Positions 8,370 through 17,710 of a DNA stretch of 64,000 nucleotides are shown in pieces. Below the pieces are notes generated by a model. The model was not told the DNA's origin and did no database searches. It saw only the letters and a program-made list of their open reading frames with translations. A program made the translations under genes and the position numbers. Location of the stretch: positions 32,756 to 96,755 of the forward strand of contig CAAEJV010000032.1 of the NCBI GenBank assembly GCA_900756155.1, in the 5' to 3' direction. The DNA is from Pasteurellaceae bacterium. GTDB lineage: Bacteria; Pseudomonadota; Gammaproteobacteria; Enterobacterales; Pasteurellaceae. The number at the start of each line of letters is the position of its first letter. Position 1 is the stretch's first letter.

Positions 8370-9010
8370 TGAACGTCCTCGAAGTCAAACAATTACAGAT
8401 CATGCGCGACCAACGCGTGATTATTGATAACCTTTCTTTTGAACTCCCTGAAGGTCATCGCCTTTTTTTACAAGGCGATATTGGTTGTGGGAAATCAACC
8501 TTATTACACTGTCTATTAGGTTTTATACCTTACCAACAAGGAGAAATTCGCTGGTTCGGTAATGTATGTCGACAAGAAAAAGATTTTGTACCACTACGTG
8601 GAAAGGTAGGCATCTGTTTCCAACATGCTGGCGATCAACTTTTTGGTCCAACCGTACTTGATGACGTAGCCTTTGGTCCACTTAATCAAGGATTGAACAG
8701 AGATGAAGCTTATCAAATAGCATTACAACAGTTGGAACGTCTAAATATTGTTGGGTTAAAAGATCGCTCTGTGAATACCTTATCTGGTGGTGAACAGAAT
8801 TTTACTGCGCTAGCCGGCGTACTGGCGATGCAGCCAAAAGTATTATTACTTGATGAGCCAACGAATGGACTCGATGTAAAAAATATCGCCAAACTGACCG
8901 CACTTTTACGCGAATTACAGTTGCCAATGCTTATTGCTTCACATGATTTACACTTTAGTGAAACACTTGCGGATTCCTGTTTATCTTTAGCTACGGATAA
9001 CGATGACTAA
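8369..9010 (+). CDS. nikO: Nickel ECF transporter ATP-binding protein NikO
   Basis: A 213-residue ABC ATPase: Walker A GDIGCGKSTLL near residue 37, Q-loop CFQHAGDQLFG, signature LSGGEQ, Walker B VLLLDEPTNG, and a switch His in IASHDLHF. It powers nickel import by NikMQ. The ATG at 8369 (TGATG overlap with the nikQ stop, AGGA upstream) is preferred over the TTG one codon earlier. It is somewhat shorter than many CbiO proteins (about 270 residues), lacking the extra C-terminal domain. It closes the nik operon; a terminator follows. Confidence 0.95.
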   Translation: MNVLEVKQLQIMRDQRVIIDNLSFELPEGHRLFLQGDIGCGKSTLLHCLLGFIPYQQGEIRWFGNVCRQEKDFVPLRGKVGICFQHAGDQLFGPTVLDDVAFGPLNQGLNRDEAYQIALQQLERLNIVGLKDRSVNTLSGGEQNFTALAGVLAMQPKVLLLDEPTNGLDVKNIAKLTALLRELQLPMLIASHDLHFSETLADSCLSLATDNDD

Positions 9011-9047
9011 ATGCGTTCATCATGCGTAAGAAATAATTCAATAAAAA

Positions 9048-9074
9048 ACGGGCGAACCATTTAAGTTCGCCCGT
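9048..9074. terminator. Bidirectional terminator between nikO and fdhF
   Basis: ACGGGCGAAC (9048-9057) and GTTCGCCCGT (9065-9074) form a perfect GC-rich 10-bp stem between convergent genes, with an A-run on the nikO side that reads as a U-run for fdhF. Confidence 0.9.
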
Positions 9075-9093
9075 CATTCATTTATGACACTAA

Positions 9094-11253
9094 TCAAGCC
9101 ACAAGTGCGGTTTCTTTTAAGCGATTTTTTAATTTCGCGTATTCAGTTACCACATAGCGTTCAGCCCAGGCTTGGTCTTCGATTTTATCAATACGAACCG
9201 CGCTATATTTGTATTCCGGCGTTCTTGAACCCGGGTTCAAATGTTCAGCGGTTAATTCGTTACATTTACCGATCCACCATTGGTAGGTCATATAACAAGC
9301 GCCTTTGTTAGTACGCGTGCTCACATCTGCGCGAGAAATAACTTTACCACGTGATGAGGCAATCCAAACCAAATCGTTGTTTTTAATGCCTAATTCTTTG
9401 GCATCTTGATCGTTCATTTGTACGAATCCCGGCTCATCTGCAAGTGCAGCTAGAGCGCGGCAGTTACCTGTCATTGAACGGCAAGAATAGTGACCGACTT
9501 CACGCACGGTAGAAAGTACCAATGGGAACTCTTCAGAAAGATCTTCCATTGGTGGCTCCCAATCACAAGCGAAGAACTCAGCTTTGCCGTTAGGACGGTC
9601 GAAGATTTGGCCTTTATACAAGTATGTTGTGCCTTGATCTTCAGGGCCTTCATCAGTACATGGCCATTGGATATAACCCAAGCCTTCCATTTTTTCGTAA
9701 GTTGCCCCTTTGTAAATTGGACAAAGCGAACGAAGTTCATCCCAAATTTCTTTGGTATTGTTATAGTGCATTGGATAGCCCATTGCTGTAGCAAGTTCGC
9801 TAATGATTACCCAGTCATCCTTGACGTTGCCGGTTGGTTCAATGGCTTTATAGAAACGTTGGAAACCACGGTCAGCAGCACTATATACACCTTCATGTTC
9901 AGCACAAGAAGTGGCAGGTAATAAAATATCTGCTTCTGCGGCTGTTTGAGTCATGAAGATATCTTGAACGATGAGAAGTTCAACTTTCTCGAAGGCTTTT
10001 TTAACCGCATTAATATCAGGCTCAGTTTGTAATGTATCTTCACCCATGATATAGAATGCTTTAATTTTATCTTCCATGATCGCTTCAGGTACTTCACTCA
10101 ACGGTACACCTGGTTTGCTTGGAATAGACGGTACGCCCCAAGCTTTCGCAAATTTTGCATTAATTTCCGGGTCAGCAAAACTTTGATAGCCTGGTAATGT
10201 GTTGAATAACGCACCCATATCGCATGCGCCCTGTACGTTGTTTTGACCACGCACTGGGTTTACACCAACATTTGGTTTACCTAAGTTACCGGTAAGCATT
10301 GCCAAGCTTGCTAACGCACGTACGGTTTCTACACCTTGACGGAATTGGCAAACGCCCATACCCCATAAGATAGTAGCAGTTTCCGCTTTCGCATAAGTGC
10401 GGGCAATTTCACGCAACATCTCAGGTTCAATACCTGTGATGTGTTGAGTGGATTCCGGTGTATAAGCTTTCACGGTTTCATAGAACGCATCGAAGTTTTC
10501 GGTGTGTTCATCAATAAATTTTTGATCTTGTAATCCTTCCTCTAAAATCACATTCATCATCGCATTCAAGAATGCGACGTTAGACCCGTTAGCAAGCGGT
10601 GCATAAATATCCGCAATACGGGCTGTTTCGATTTTACGAGGGTCACAAACAATAACTTTCGCCCCTTTTGCTTTGGCGTGATTAATTCGACGCGCCACAA
10701 TAGGGTGTGAAGTGGAGGCATTATAGCCAAAAATGAATACGCATTTGGTATCTTCAATCTCAACAATTGAGTTGGACATTGCGCCGTTACCGACCGATTT
10801 GAGCAGACCTGTTACAGAAGGGCCGTGTCACACGCGCGCACAACAGTCAATGTTGTTATTTCCTAATACCGCACGGGCGAATTTTTGCATAACGAAGTTC
10901 ACTTCGTTACCTGGTCCACGGGAAGAGCCCGTTACCATAATCGATTCGTTACCGTACTTTTCTTTGATTTCACTGAGACGTCTTGCTGTGTAAGAAATCG
11001 CTTCTTCCCAGCTCACTGGTGTGAATGGTTCGCCACGTTTGTAGCGGATCATCGGTTGAGTTAGGCGAGGAGTTAGGATTTTTGTATCATGCACAAAATC
11101 CCAGCCATAATATCCTTTTAGGCATAACTCCCCTTCGTTTGTTTTTCCGTTTGCACCTTCAGCACCCACAATTTTGTTGTTTTCCACCAAAAGATGGATT
11201 TTACAACCTGAGGCACAATACGGACATACGGTAATTACTTTTTTAATAGCCAT
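9094..11253 (-). CDS. fdhF: Formate dehydrogenase-H, selenocysteine-containing (in-frame TGA)
   Basis: One 719-residue protein interrupted only by a TGA at 10828-10830, codon 142, read as selenocysteine. The flanks DCCARV and HGPSV match E. coli FdhF around its Sec140 almost exactly, and both halves align end to end with it (715 residues). Other features: [4Fe-4S] ligands Cys10, 13, 17 and 44, Lys46, and bis-MGD-binding segments such as GMGVCQFRQGVETVRAL and VNPVRGQNNVQGACD. It oxidises formate to CO2 and passes electrons to the hydrogenase ferredoxins. It lies 177 bases downstream of hycI in the same direction as hyf, so it may be cotranscribed or have its own promoter. selABC are not in this window. 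Confidence 0.96.
10786..10830 (-). promoter_or_regulatory. Bacterial SECIS element after the selenocysteine codon
   Basis: After the TGA, 17 bases precede AGGTCT (plus-strand 10805-10810), the same spacing and apical loop as in E. coli fdhF, where this hairpin recruits SelB. The loop-closing C-G pair is kept, but the next pair is A/C here instead of G/C, so the upper stem looks weaker. Confidence 0.75.
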
Positions 11254-11430
11254 AGTAACGTCCTTATTTTAATACAACACGAGGTTAGAGATAGAATTAG
11301 AATAATTAATTCTGGGTATATATTACACCCAAAATCAGTTCATAGTATTACAAAAAACATGGATTTATTGATATAAAACAGGTTTTCGTAATATTTTTAA
11401 AATATGTTTAGAAAATCCCCCTCACTTTTT
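11254..11430. other. hycI-fdhF intergenic region, possible fdhF promoter
   Basis: A 177-base AT-rich gap, far larger than the 4-45-base gaps inside the hyf operon. It contains short dyads (TGGGT...ACCCA type near 11317-11334) and no convincing U-tract terminator on the minus strand. A separate fdhF promoter is plausible; no clear -35/-10 pair was identified. Confidence 0.4.
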
Positions 11431-11886
11431 CTACAAAACAGGAATCTCTTCAAGCGATCTTCCCTCTTTTAAAAAATCATACATAAATTGCACAGACTCT
11501 TTTACGCTGTCTGTCATCGGAAAACCAAAAGAAACCAGATCGGGTTGGAGCCCAACAAAAACAATTTGTTTAATATCTTGTTCCAGTTGTTCAATGAGGT
11601 AATTGAGCGGCATATTATGTGTACTCATGAAAAACATTTCCGCAATGCTCTCTTTTTCAATGATTCGGATTTTACCTGGCGCTAATTCCATATCAGCCGC
11701 ATCGAAAATTAAAAGCAAATCGGGTTTCATGTCTCGCACAATATGTGCAACATTTTCGGGGGCGGAACCGCCGTCAAGTGCGGTCCAATTTGGCAATGGA
11801 TTTTCACTTAATAACTGATAGAGATAAGGACCCGCACCGTCATCCCCCATCATACTGTTGCCAACCGTTAAGATCATATTATTCAT
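11431..11886 (-). CDS. hycI: Hydrogenase maturation endopeptidase HycI
   Basis: HycI is the aspartic-type protease that, after nickel insertion, removes the C-terminal tail of the HycE/HyfG large subunit. Seen: 151 residues; GNSMMGDDGAGP near the N-terminus with the first nickel-sensing Asp; the segments DGGSAPEN and IFDAADM with the second Asp; and STHNMPLNYLIEQL with the His. These match E. coli HycI closely. The start is ATG 11886; an adjacent GTG (11889) and a later ATG (11877) are possible. It overlaps the preceding hyfJ gene by 8 bases. Its substrate is the HyfG tail of this operon. Confidence 0.94.
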   Translation of the reverse strand: MNNMILTVGNSMMGDDGAGPYLYQLLSENPLPNWTALDGGSAPENVAHIVRDMKPDLLLIFDAADMELAPGKIRIIEKESIAEMFFMSTHNMPLNYLIEQLEQDIKQIVFVGLQPDLVSFGFPMTDSVKESVQFMYDFLKEGRSLEEIPVL

Positions 11887-12286
11887 CACGACGTTTCACC
11901 ATTATATACATCACTGGTTCACGCTGAATCGATGCTAACGTATCCATTAAGAGCTCAGCCCACTCTTGATGCTCTGGTGTGAAATTAGCTTTGTTCTCAT
12001 CCATTGCTTTCGCCAATAAATTGACATGGCTGGAGTCAATCACAATTTCACCAAATCGCATTAAGCCGGCAAATTTGCGTTTAGCATCCCCTTCTGGAAA
12101 GCTATCTACAAAACGTTGATAAGCATCGTAGTCACAAACCAGTAATTTTTTAAAACAATCAATTACGCCAACATGGTGACCAATCGCCAAAGAGTAATAC
12201 ATCACCTGTTTTGCTTGCTCTGGCACTTGTTCATCGTTTTCGACGAAACGTTCGTTTAATAAATAGAAAAAGACTTTCGTTGTCAT
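11879..12286 (-). CDS. hyfJ: Formate hydrogenlyase maturation protein HyfJ/HycH
   Basis: A 135-residue soluble protein of the HycH/HyfJ family, needed for large-subunit maturation in the formate hydrogenlyase system. Recognised by VMYYSLAIGHHVGVIDC, GEIVIDSSHV and the C-terminal MYIMVKRR, which parallel E. coli HycH. No metal or catalytic motif is known for the family. It sits between hyfI and hycI, the expected order, with a 44-base gap to hyfI. Whether to call it hyfJ or hycH is a matter of naming; the hyf context favours hyfJ. Confidence 0.9.
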   Translation of the reverse strand: MTTKVFFYLLNERFVENDEQVPEQAKQVMYYSLAIGHHVGVIDCFKKLLVCDYDAYQRFVDSFPEGDAKRKFAGLMRFGEIVIDSSHVNLLAKAMDENKANFTPEHQEWAELLMDTLASIQREPVMYIMVKRRDE

Positions 12287-12330
12287 AACATTCCCATTTT
12301 TATAGGGGCAATCACTTGCCCCATTATTAA

Positions 12331-13107
12331 TTATCCCGAAAACGGCAGACTAATCGCATGCAAACGATTGACGATTTCGCTTAAACGCGGATCGGCTTCT
12401 CGCTCTAGGTATTCACCTAAACGTACACCAAATGGCACTTTGTCATTTTCTGTCATCATTGCCATAAATTGGTTAGCAATGTTGCTACCTTGACGATAAC
12501 CGGCTAGACGACGAGCTTCTCGTTCAAGACTAATACGTAAATCCAACGGAATGGTTGGAAAACGCAATTTAGCTTCCGCGTTAGGATCCGCTTTTTCTTG
12601 TTTGCCTTTAAGTTTTTGATCAAGTAAACCAAGCGCGACAGCAAAACCATAAATAGTGGCGGCAGGTGTTGGTGGACAGCCAGGGATATAGACATCAACC
12701 GGTACGATTTGGTCAGAACCACCCCATACACAATAGAGATCGTGGAAAATACCGCCGCCGCAACCGCAAGCCCCGTAAGCAATACAAATTTTTGGATCCG
12801 GCGCGGCTTGATAAGCACGCATGGCCGGAGTACGCATCGCACGGGTAACCGCACCAGTGAACAAGAGAATGTCCGCATGGCGAGGTGAAGCTACCACTTT
12901 AATACCAAAACGTTCCGCATCGAATGTTGGCGTAATGGTACTGAAAATTTCGATTTCACACCCATTACAACCGCCACAGTCCACACGATAAACGTAAGCT
13001 GAACGTTGAATATCTTTCAGTAACGTTTGTTTCATTTTGGCAATATTTTCATCAATACTAAACGGTGTTGATATGCCATTGACCGGCATTGGAATTTGTG
13101 TGTTCAT
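12331..13107 (-). CDS. hyfI: Hydrogenase-4 small subunit HyfI (NuoB-like)
   Basis: A 258-residue [4Fe-4S] small subunit, homologous to NuoB of complex I, passing electrons from HyfH to the [NiFe] site of HyfG. Seen: DCGGCNGCEIEIF with Cys47 and Cys50, then YGACGCGGGIF and the VYIPGCPPTPA motif that complete the cluster ligands. There is no Tat signal, as expected for a cytoplasm-facing enzyme. The start overlaps the hyfH stop by four bases (ATGA). The C-terminal part (about 180-258) is charged and typical of HyfI/HycG. Confidence 0.96.
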   Translation of the reverse strand: MNTQIPMPVNGISTPFSIDENIAKMKQTLLKDIQRSAYVYRVDCGGCNGCEIEIFSTITPTFDAERFGIKVVASPRHADILLFTGAVTRAMRTPAMRAYQAAPDPKICIAYGACGCGGGIFHDLYCVWGGSDQIVPVDVYIPGCPPTPAATIYGFAVALGLLDQKLKGKQEKADPNAEAKLRFPTIPLDLRISLEREARRLAGYRQGSNIANQFMAMMTENDKVPFGVRLGEYLEREADPRLSEIVNRLHAISLPFSG

Positions 13108-13751
13108 CGTCTTTCGCCTCCTGCTAAAACGTTAGGTAAATCAACCTCACTTTGTTCTCGTTGCTCGAGCGCTTTTTTAAAATTCAAGCGAACAGGCTCT
13201 TTAAAGTCGATTAATTTCATCCGCATATTTGATTCCATATTCGCGGTTTTTTCTAAGCTGTGCTGACGTTTACAAACCGGACAAGTATGCAACTCCGCCA
13301 ATTTTTGTTTCACTAATTCAGGTTTATCCAAAGTTTGTTTAAATAAATCAATGGTGTAATTCAATTCTTTATAAGAAATAAACGGTTTACCACATTCCTG
13401 ACAAGTTACTGTAGCAAAGGTTGTTTCTTGGAAAAGATCCTGTTTATTGGTCACTGAGAGTTCAAAATCTTGTGACAAGCGAATAGCTTTGGTTGGACAA
13501 ACCTCTTCACAACGACCACAGAAAATACAACGACCAAGAAATAACGACCATGTACGTTCACCTGTAACTGGATCAGTTCGCATGGTTAACGCATTGGCTG
13601 GACAGGCAATTGTACAAGCCGCACAGACAATACATTGATCGGAATTGAGTTCCGGTTTTCCTCTAAAATCATCATCGACTTCATAAGGTTTGAACGGATA
13701 TTTGGTGGTAACATCACCTGCTTTAAATACCGTTTTTAGTAATTTAAACAT
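13104..13751 (-). CDS. hyfH: Hydrogenase-4 ferredoxin subunit HyfH (NuoI-like)
   Basis: A 215-residue two-cluster ferredoxin. CIVCAACTIACPANAL and CIFCGRCEEVCPTKAI are the two [4Fe-4S] motifs, within the first 95 residues. A second Cys-rich part (CQECGKPF and CPVCKRQ) looks like a zinc ribbon, as in E. coli HyfH; the protein is about 30 residues longer than that homologue at the C-terminus. It connects HyfA/FdhF electrons to HyfI. It overlaps hyfI by four bases and lies 12 bases after hyfG. Confidence 0.95.
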   Translation of the reverse strand: MFKLLKTVFKAGDVTTKYPFKPYEVDDDFRGKPELNSDQCIVCAACTIACPANALTMRTDPVTGERTWSLFLGRCIFCGRCEEVCPTKAIRLSQDFELSVTNKQDLFQETTFATVTCQECGKPFISYKELNYTIDLFKQTLDKPELVKQKLAELHTCPVCKRQHSLEKTANMESNMRMKLIDFKEPVRLNFKKALEQREQSEVDLPNVLAGGERR

Positions 13752-13763
13752 TTTCCGCCTCCC

Positions 13764-15494
13764 CTATTTCAATGGTGAATTTTTACGTTCAATACCGTAG
13801 CGTTCAATTTCTTTATAATCCACGGTTTTGGCTTTGCGTTTACGCACATCTACCACAGTGACACGGTCGGTACAAGAATAGCAAGGGTCAAGACTACCAA
13901 TAATAAGTGGTGCATCAGACACTGTATTGCCTCGCAACATGTAGCGTAAGGTTGGCCAGTTAGCATAAGTGGCAGCACGACAACGCCAACGGAAAAGTTT
14001 TTGGTTGTCGCCTAGCATTGACCAGTGAATATCTTCACCACGTGGAGCTTCGGTAATCCCTAAAGCAAAACGTCCAGGCGTATAATTAAAACCTTCTTTT
14101 AAGATTTCACCACTTGGCAAATTATCCACCATATAATCAATGATATTCATGGATTCAAATACTTCATTAATCCGCACTTTCACACGGGATAACACGTCGC
14201 CATTTGCTTCAGTGAAGAGATTGAAAGGGATATCGCCATAACCAGAGAATGGATGTACTTTACGCACATCACGCGCAAAGCCAGAACCACGGATCATTGG
14301 TCCTACCGGACTAAAGTCACGAGCGATATCTTTTGCCAAGACACCAACGCCTACCGTACGTTGTTCCATATTCGGTGTATTTAATAAAATATCGGTTAAG
14401 GTTTTGAGTTCTTCACGCATTTCACCGATAAGTTTGATACATTGCTCACGTTGATGTTTCAACATATCGCGACGCACACCACCGATAAGGTTAATACCAT
14501 AGGTTTTACGTGCACCAGTTAGCACTTCAGCCAAGGTCATGGATTTCTCACGAACACGGAAGAATTGCATAAAGCCAGTATCAAAGCCGGTAAAGTGGCT
14601 AGATAGACCTAAGTTTAATAAGTGGCTGTGTAAACGTTCTACTTCTAACAAAATCGCACGGATCCATTCAGCGCGTTTTGGAATTTGAATCCCCAAAGCG
14701 CTTTCTACGGAATTAGCATAGGCCACACTGTGAGTGAAACCGCAAATCCCGCACACACGGTCGGCAAGGAAGTTGACTTGGTCATAATCCATGCGAGTTT
14801 CTGCCAATTTTTCCATACCACGGTGTACATAGAACAAACGATAATCCGCATCAATGATGTCTTCCCCATCCACGAACAAACGGAAGTGTCCAGGTTCATC
14901 CGAAGTGATATGTAACGGGCCAAGTGGAACGATACGTGCCTCGCCTTTTTCGTTAATAAATTCGTATGTTTCTGTCGCGGTTGTCGGATCAGGACGTAAA
15001 CGATAGTCCATGGAGTCTTTACGTAATGGATAAAGATCGTCCGGCCAATCATCTGGCAACACTAAGCGACGTTGGTCAGGTAAACCAACGGCTTTCAAAC
15101 CATACATGTCGAATAATTCACGTTCACCCCAAACAGCCGCTTTGACTTTTGGTGTCACAGACGGAAATTCCAAGCTCACAGGATCGACCAAGGCTTTAAT
15201 GGTGATAAAAGTTTTCACTTCCCCTTCCATGGAAAGCACGTAGTACACTGCATAGTTGCCATGAATTGAACGCTCATCATTCCCGAATACCAAAGGTAAC
15301 CAACCTTCATGTTGATAATAAAGGTATTCAACCACATCAGGTAACATATTGGTTTTAATGGTAAGGGTAACCTGATTGGGTGTTGACCACTCCTCGTCCA
15401 AAATGGTATTTGGAAATTTAGCATTAATTGCTTCAATATAATTTTTGCCAATCATTTTGGCTGGATCGACCGATGTATTTTTAGTTAATTCCAT
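13764..15494 (-). CDS. hyfG: Hydrogenase-4 large subunit HyfG ([NiFe] catalytic subunit precursor)
   Basis: A 576-residue fusion: an N-terminal NuoC-like domain (about 1-170) and a NuoD-like [NiFe] domain. Nickel ligands are Cys248 and Cys251 (RVCGICGFTHS) and Cys538 and Cys541 (DPCYSCTDR). After Arg544 a 32-residue tail ending ERKNSPLK remains; in E. coli HycE, HycI cuts after the same Arg. It makes H2 from protons or oxidises H2 in the cytoplasm-facing arm. The hycI, hypA-F and nik genes for its cofactor surround it. All key residues are present, so the enzyme should be active. Confidence 0.97.
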   Translation of the reverse strand: MELTKNTSVDPAKMIGKNYIEAINAKFPNTILDEEWSTPNQVTLTIKTNMLPDVVEYLYYQHEGWLPLVFGNDERSIHGNYAVYYVLSMEGEVKTFITIKALVDPVSLEFPSVTPKVKAAVWGERELFDMYGLKAVGLPDQRRLVLPDDWPDDLYPLRKDSMDYRLRPDPTTATETYEFINEKGEARIVPLGPLHITSDEPGHFRLFVDGEDIIDADYRLFYVHRGMEKLAETRMDYDQVNFLADRVCGICGFTHSVAYANSVESALGIQIPKRAEWIRAILLEVERLHSHLLNLGLSSHFTGFDTGFMQFFRVREKSMTLAEVLTGARKTYGINLIGGVRRDMLKHQREQCIKLIGEMREELKTLTDILLNTPNMEQRTVGVGVLAKDIARDFSPVGPMIRGSGFARDVRKVHPFSGYGDIPFNLFTEANGDVLSRVKVRINEVFESMNIIDYMVDNLPSGEILKEGFNYTPGRFALGITEAPRGEDIHWSMLGDNQKLFRWRCRAATYANWPTLRYMLRGNTVSDAPLIIGSLDPCYSCTDRVTVVDVRKRKAKTVDYKEIERYGIERKNSPLK

Positions 15495-15513
15495 ATATTT
15501 ATCCTCCTGTCGA

Positions 15514-17052
15514 TCATTGCGCTAAACTTTGCCAAGGTAAAACTAACATTTCACCAAAGGATACTTGTTCAGATCCGAGTACAATTCCGACCGCACTTTT
15601 TAATAACTGCAAAATTGGTTCGGCAATATGAATACCCATAATAAACATGAATAATAATAAAATTGCCATCGCCACGAGTGAAACTTTGTTCACATCCCCC
15701 ACTTCAACATTATCCGGTTGTTTGCCTAATACGGTTTTTAATACCATTAAAGACAATCCAGCTAACACGATAGTGAGTAAAATTAAACAGAACACCATTA
15801 ACCAAGTTTTACCTGCGTAAATACCGGCAACAGCAATACTGAATTCACTGACGAACACGTTAAATGGTGGAATACCACCTAGTGCTAATGCACCACCGGC
15901 AAATAACACCGCTGTCATTGGTGCCACACGCCATAAACCACGTACTTGGTTCATATCACGGGTTTTGTATTTCAATAAAATGTTACCAGAAGCACAGAAC
16001 AGCAAGGTTTTCGCTAAGCTATGATTAATGGTATGTAATAACCCAGCAAATACGCCTATTGGGCCACCTAAACCAAAAGCGAAGCTAATTAACCCCATAT
16101 TTTCAATACTGGAGTATGCCAATAAGCGTTTGATGTCGAATTGAACGATAATAAACAAGGCCGCAACCAATACAGAAAGTAAACCGAATACCAATAATAA
16201 GGTTTGCGGGTATGTAGAACCGACTGCTTTAGAAACTAAGATGTAATAGCGCAATACTACCAACATGGCACAGTTCAATAATACCGCTGATAAAATCGCA
16301 CTCACTGGACTTGGTGCCTCACTGTGCGCATCAGATAACCAAGTATGCATTGGAAATAGACCGCACTTAGTACCGAAGCCAACCAAAATAAAGGCAAAAG
16401 CGAGATACATAAGCATCGGATTCAAACCCGCTGCCTGTTGATTGATTTCTGTCCAGAAAATGGCTTGGCTAGGATCCGCTAAAAGATTGGTACCATTAGA
16501 GAACGTTAAAATTGTGCCATACAATCCAAACGCCACCCCAACTGAACAAATAATGATGTATTTCCATGCGGCTTCAAGAGAAGTTTTTTGTTTATATGTG
16601 CCAACTAAGAACGCAGAACTTAATGTAGTTGCCTCAATGGCTGCCCACATCAAAATCACATTATTGGTGATCACAGAAATAATCATAGTGAAGAAAAACA
16701 AATGCAAAAAGCCGTAATAATTGCAATATGTTTTCAAATCAAGATGGCCTTCTCGATATTCAGTACCGATATAGCCGATAGAATAAATACCGGCTAAAGT
16801 CCCAACAATAGCGATAAGACCTAAGAAAATAGCAGATAGACTGTCAATGTAAACCCAGTTATTTAATGCACTGATTTCTCCCTGAGTCAGCACACCATTA
16901 ATAATTTGTAAGGTGAATGCCAACATCAAAATCAAACCTGTAACATGAAGTGCGGTACAAATTGTCCGTGCTTTTGTCACGCCACAAGCGAAACTGGCAA
17001 GTGATATTGCTAAAGGTGCGATTAATAACGCAATTATCCATTGTTCATACAT
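15514..17052 (-). CDS. hyfF: Hydrogenase-4 membrane subunit HyfF (NuoN/antiporter-like)
   Basis: A 512-residue integral membrane protein with about 14 helices and the proton-transporting family core: GTKCGLFPMHTWLSDAHSEAPSPVSAILSAVLLN and DIKRLLAYSSIENMG, with buried Lys and His positions as in complex I antiporter subunits. HyfF is one of the subunits that distinguish hydrogenase-4 from the smaller hydrogenase-3, and may pump ions. Three uptake signals fall within the gene. It is 4 bases after hyfE and 19 before hyfG. Ion translocation is inferred from the family. Confidence 0.95.
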   Translation of the reverse strand: MYEQWIIALLIAPLAISLASFACGVTKARTICTALHVTGLILMLAFTLQIINGVLTQGEISALNNWVYIDSLSAIFLGLIAIVGTLAGIYSIGYIGTEYREGHLDLKTYCNYYGFLHLFFFTMIISVITNNVILMWAAIEATTLSSAFLVGTYKQKTSLEAAWKYIIICSVGVAFGLYGTILTFSNGTNLLADPSQAIFWTEINQQAAGLNPMLMYLAFAFILVGFGTKCGLFPMHTWLSDAHSEAPSPVSAILSAVLLNCAMLVVLRYYILVSKAVGSTYPQTLLLVFGLLSVLVAALFIIVQFDIKRLLAYSSIENMGLISFAFGLGGPIGVFAGLLHTINHSLAKTLLFCASGNILLKYKTRDMNQVRGLWRVAPMTAVLFAGGALALGGIPPFNVFVSEFSIAVAGIYAGKTWLMVFCLILLTIVLAGLSLMVLKTVLGKQPDNVEVGDVNKVSLVAMAILLLFMFIMGIHIAEPILQLLKSAVGIVLGSEQVSFGEMLVLPWQSLAQ

Positions 17053-17056
17053 AGCG

Positions 17057-17695
17057 TTACCCCTTCAAACTCATAAGTTGTTTTGCATCTAATGAATGGA
17101 ATGTACGGTAAATTTTGTTTACCAACACCACCATTATGATGACGGCAAAGATAGCATCTGTGGCAATTCCGATTTCCACTAACTCAGGTGCTTTATTTGC
17201 CAATAAGGCTAATGTGAGATGAGAACCGTTTTCCATCAAACAATAACCGAATACTTGTTTTACGATATTGCGTTGGCTAACAATGCACACTAAACCTAAT
17301 AAGAAGTGGCTTAATGACACTGATAGTGCCGGTTTAAGATGGGCAACCAACGGTAAATCGATTGGGACAACGACAAAGTAGCACAATGTCACTATCACTG
17401 CTGTGATCGGGATCAACCAAGCGACATTTATTCCAGCTGGAGTTTGACTTTCATCAACTTTTTTCATCGCATAGATTAAAATTGCTGGCACCAAAACTAC
17501 TTTGGTAATAAATGCGCTAATTGACCACATGTAAAGTTCGTGGGCTTGCATTTCATTAGCAAGATAAACAAACAGTAATACCAATACCAATGATTGCAAA
17601 CTGTAAAATAACGCAGCTTTTTTGGCGGTTCGAACCATAATTACGCAAAGAGAGGTAATAATGAGTAAACACGCAAGTCCATTTATCATTAACAT
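17057..17695 (-). CDS. hyfE: Hydrogenase-4 membrane subunit HyfE (NuoK/MrpC-related)
   Basis: A 212-residue membrane protein with about six hydrophobic helices. Its C-terminal part (CLMENGSHLTLALLANKAPELVEIG) carries the NuoK-like Glu and is characteristic of HyfE. HyfE is specific to hydrogenase-4 among E. coli-type formate hydrogenlyases. It is spaced 15 bases from hyfD and 4 bases from hyfF, within the operon. Its role in the ion path is inferred from NuoK similarity. Confidence 0.93.
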   Translation of the reverse strand: MLMINGLACLLIITSLCVIMVRTAKKAALFYSLQSLVLVLLFVYLANEMQAHELYMWSISAFITKVVLVPAILIYAMKKVDESQTPAGINVAWLIPITAVIVTLCYFVVVPIDLPLVAHLKPALSVSLSHFLLGLVCIVSQRNIVKQVFGYCLMENGSHLTLALLANKAPELVEIGIATDAIFAVIIMVVLVNKIYRTFHSLDAKQLMSLKG

Positions 17696-17710
17696 AGATT
17701 CCTCCTTAAC

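Noticed and set aside
9094..11253. fdhF as two separate genes or a nonsense-broken pseudogene
   Set aside because: The TGA lies exactly at the selenocysteine codon of FdhF, with matching flanks and a SECIS-type hairpin.
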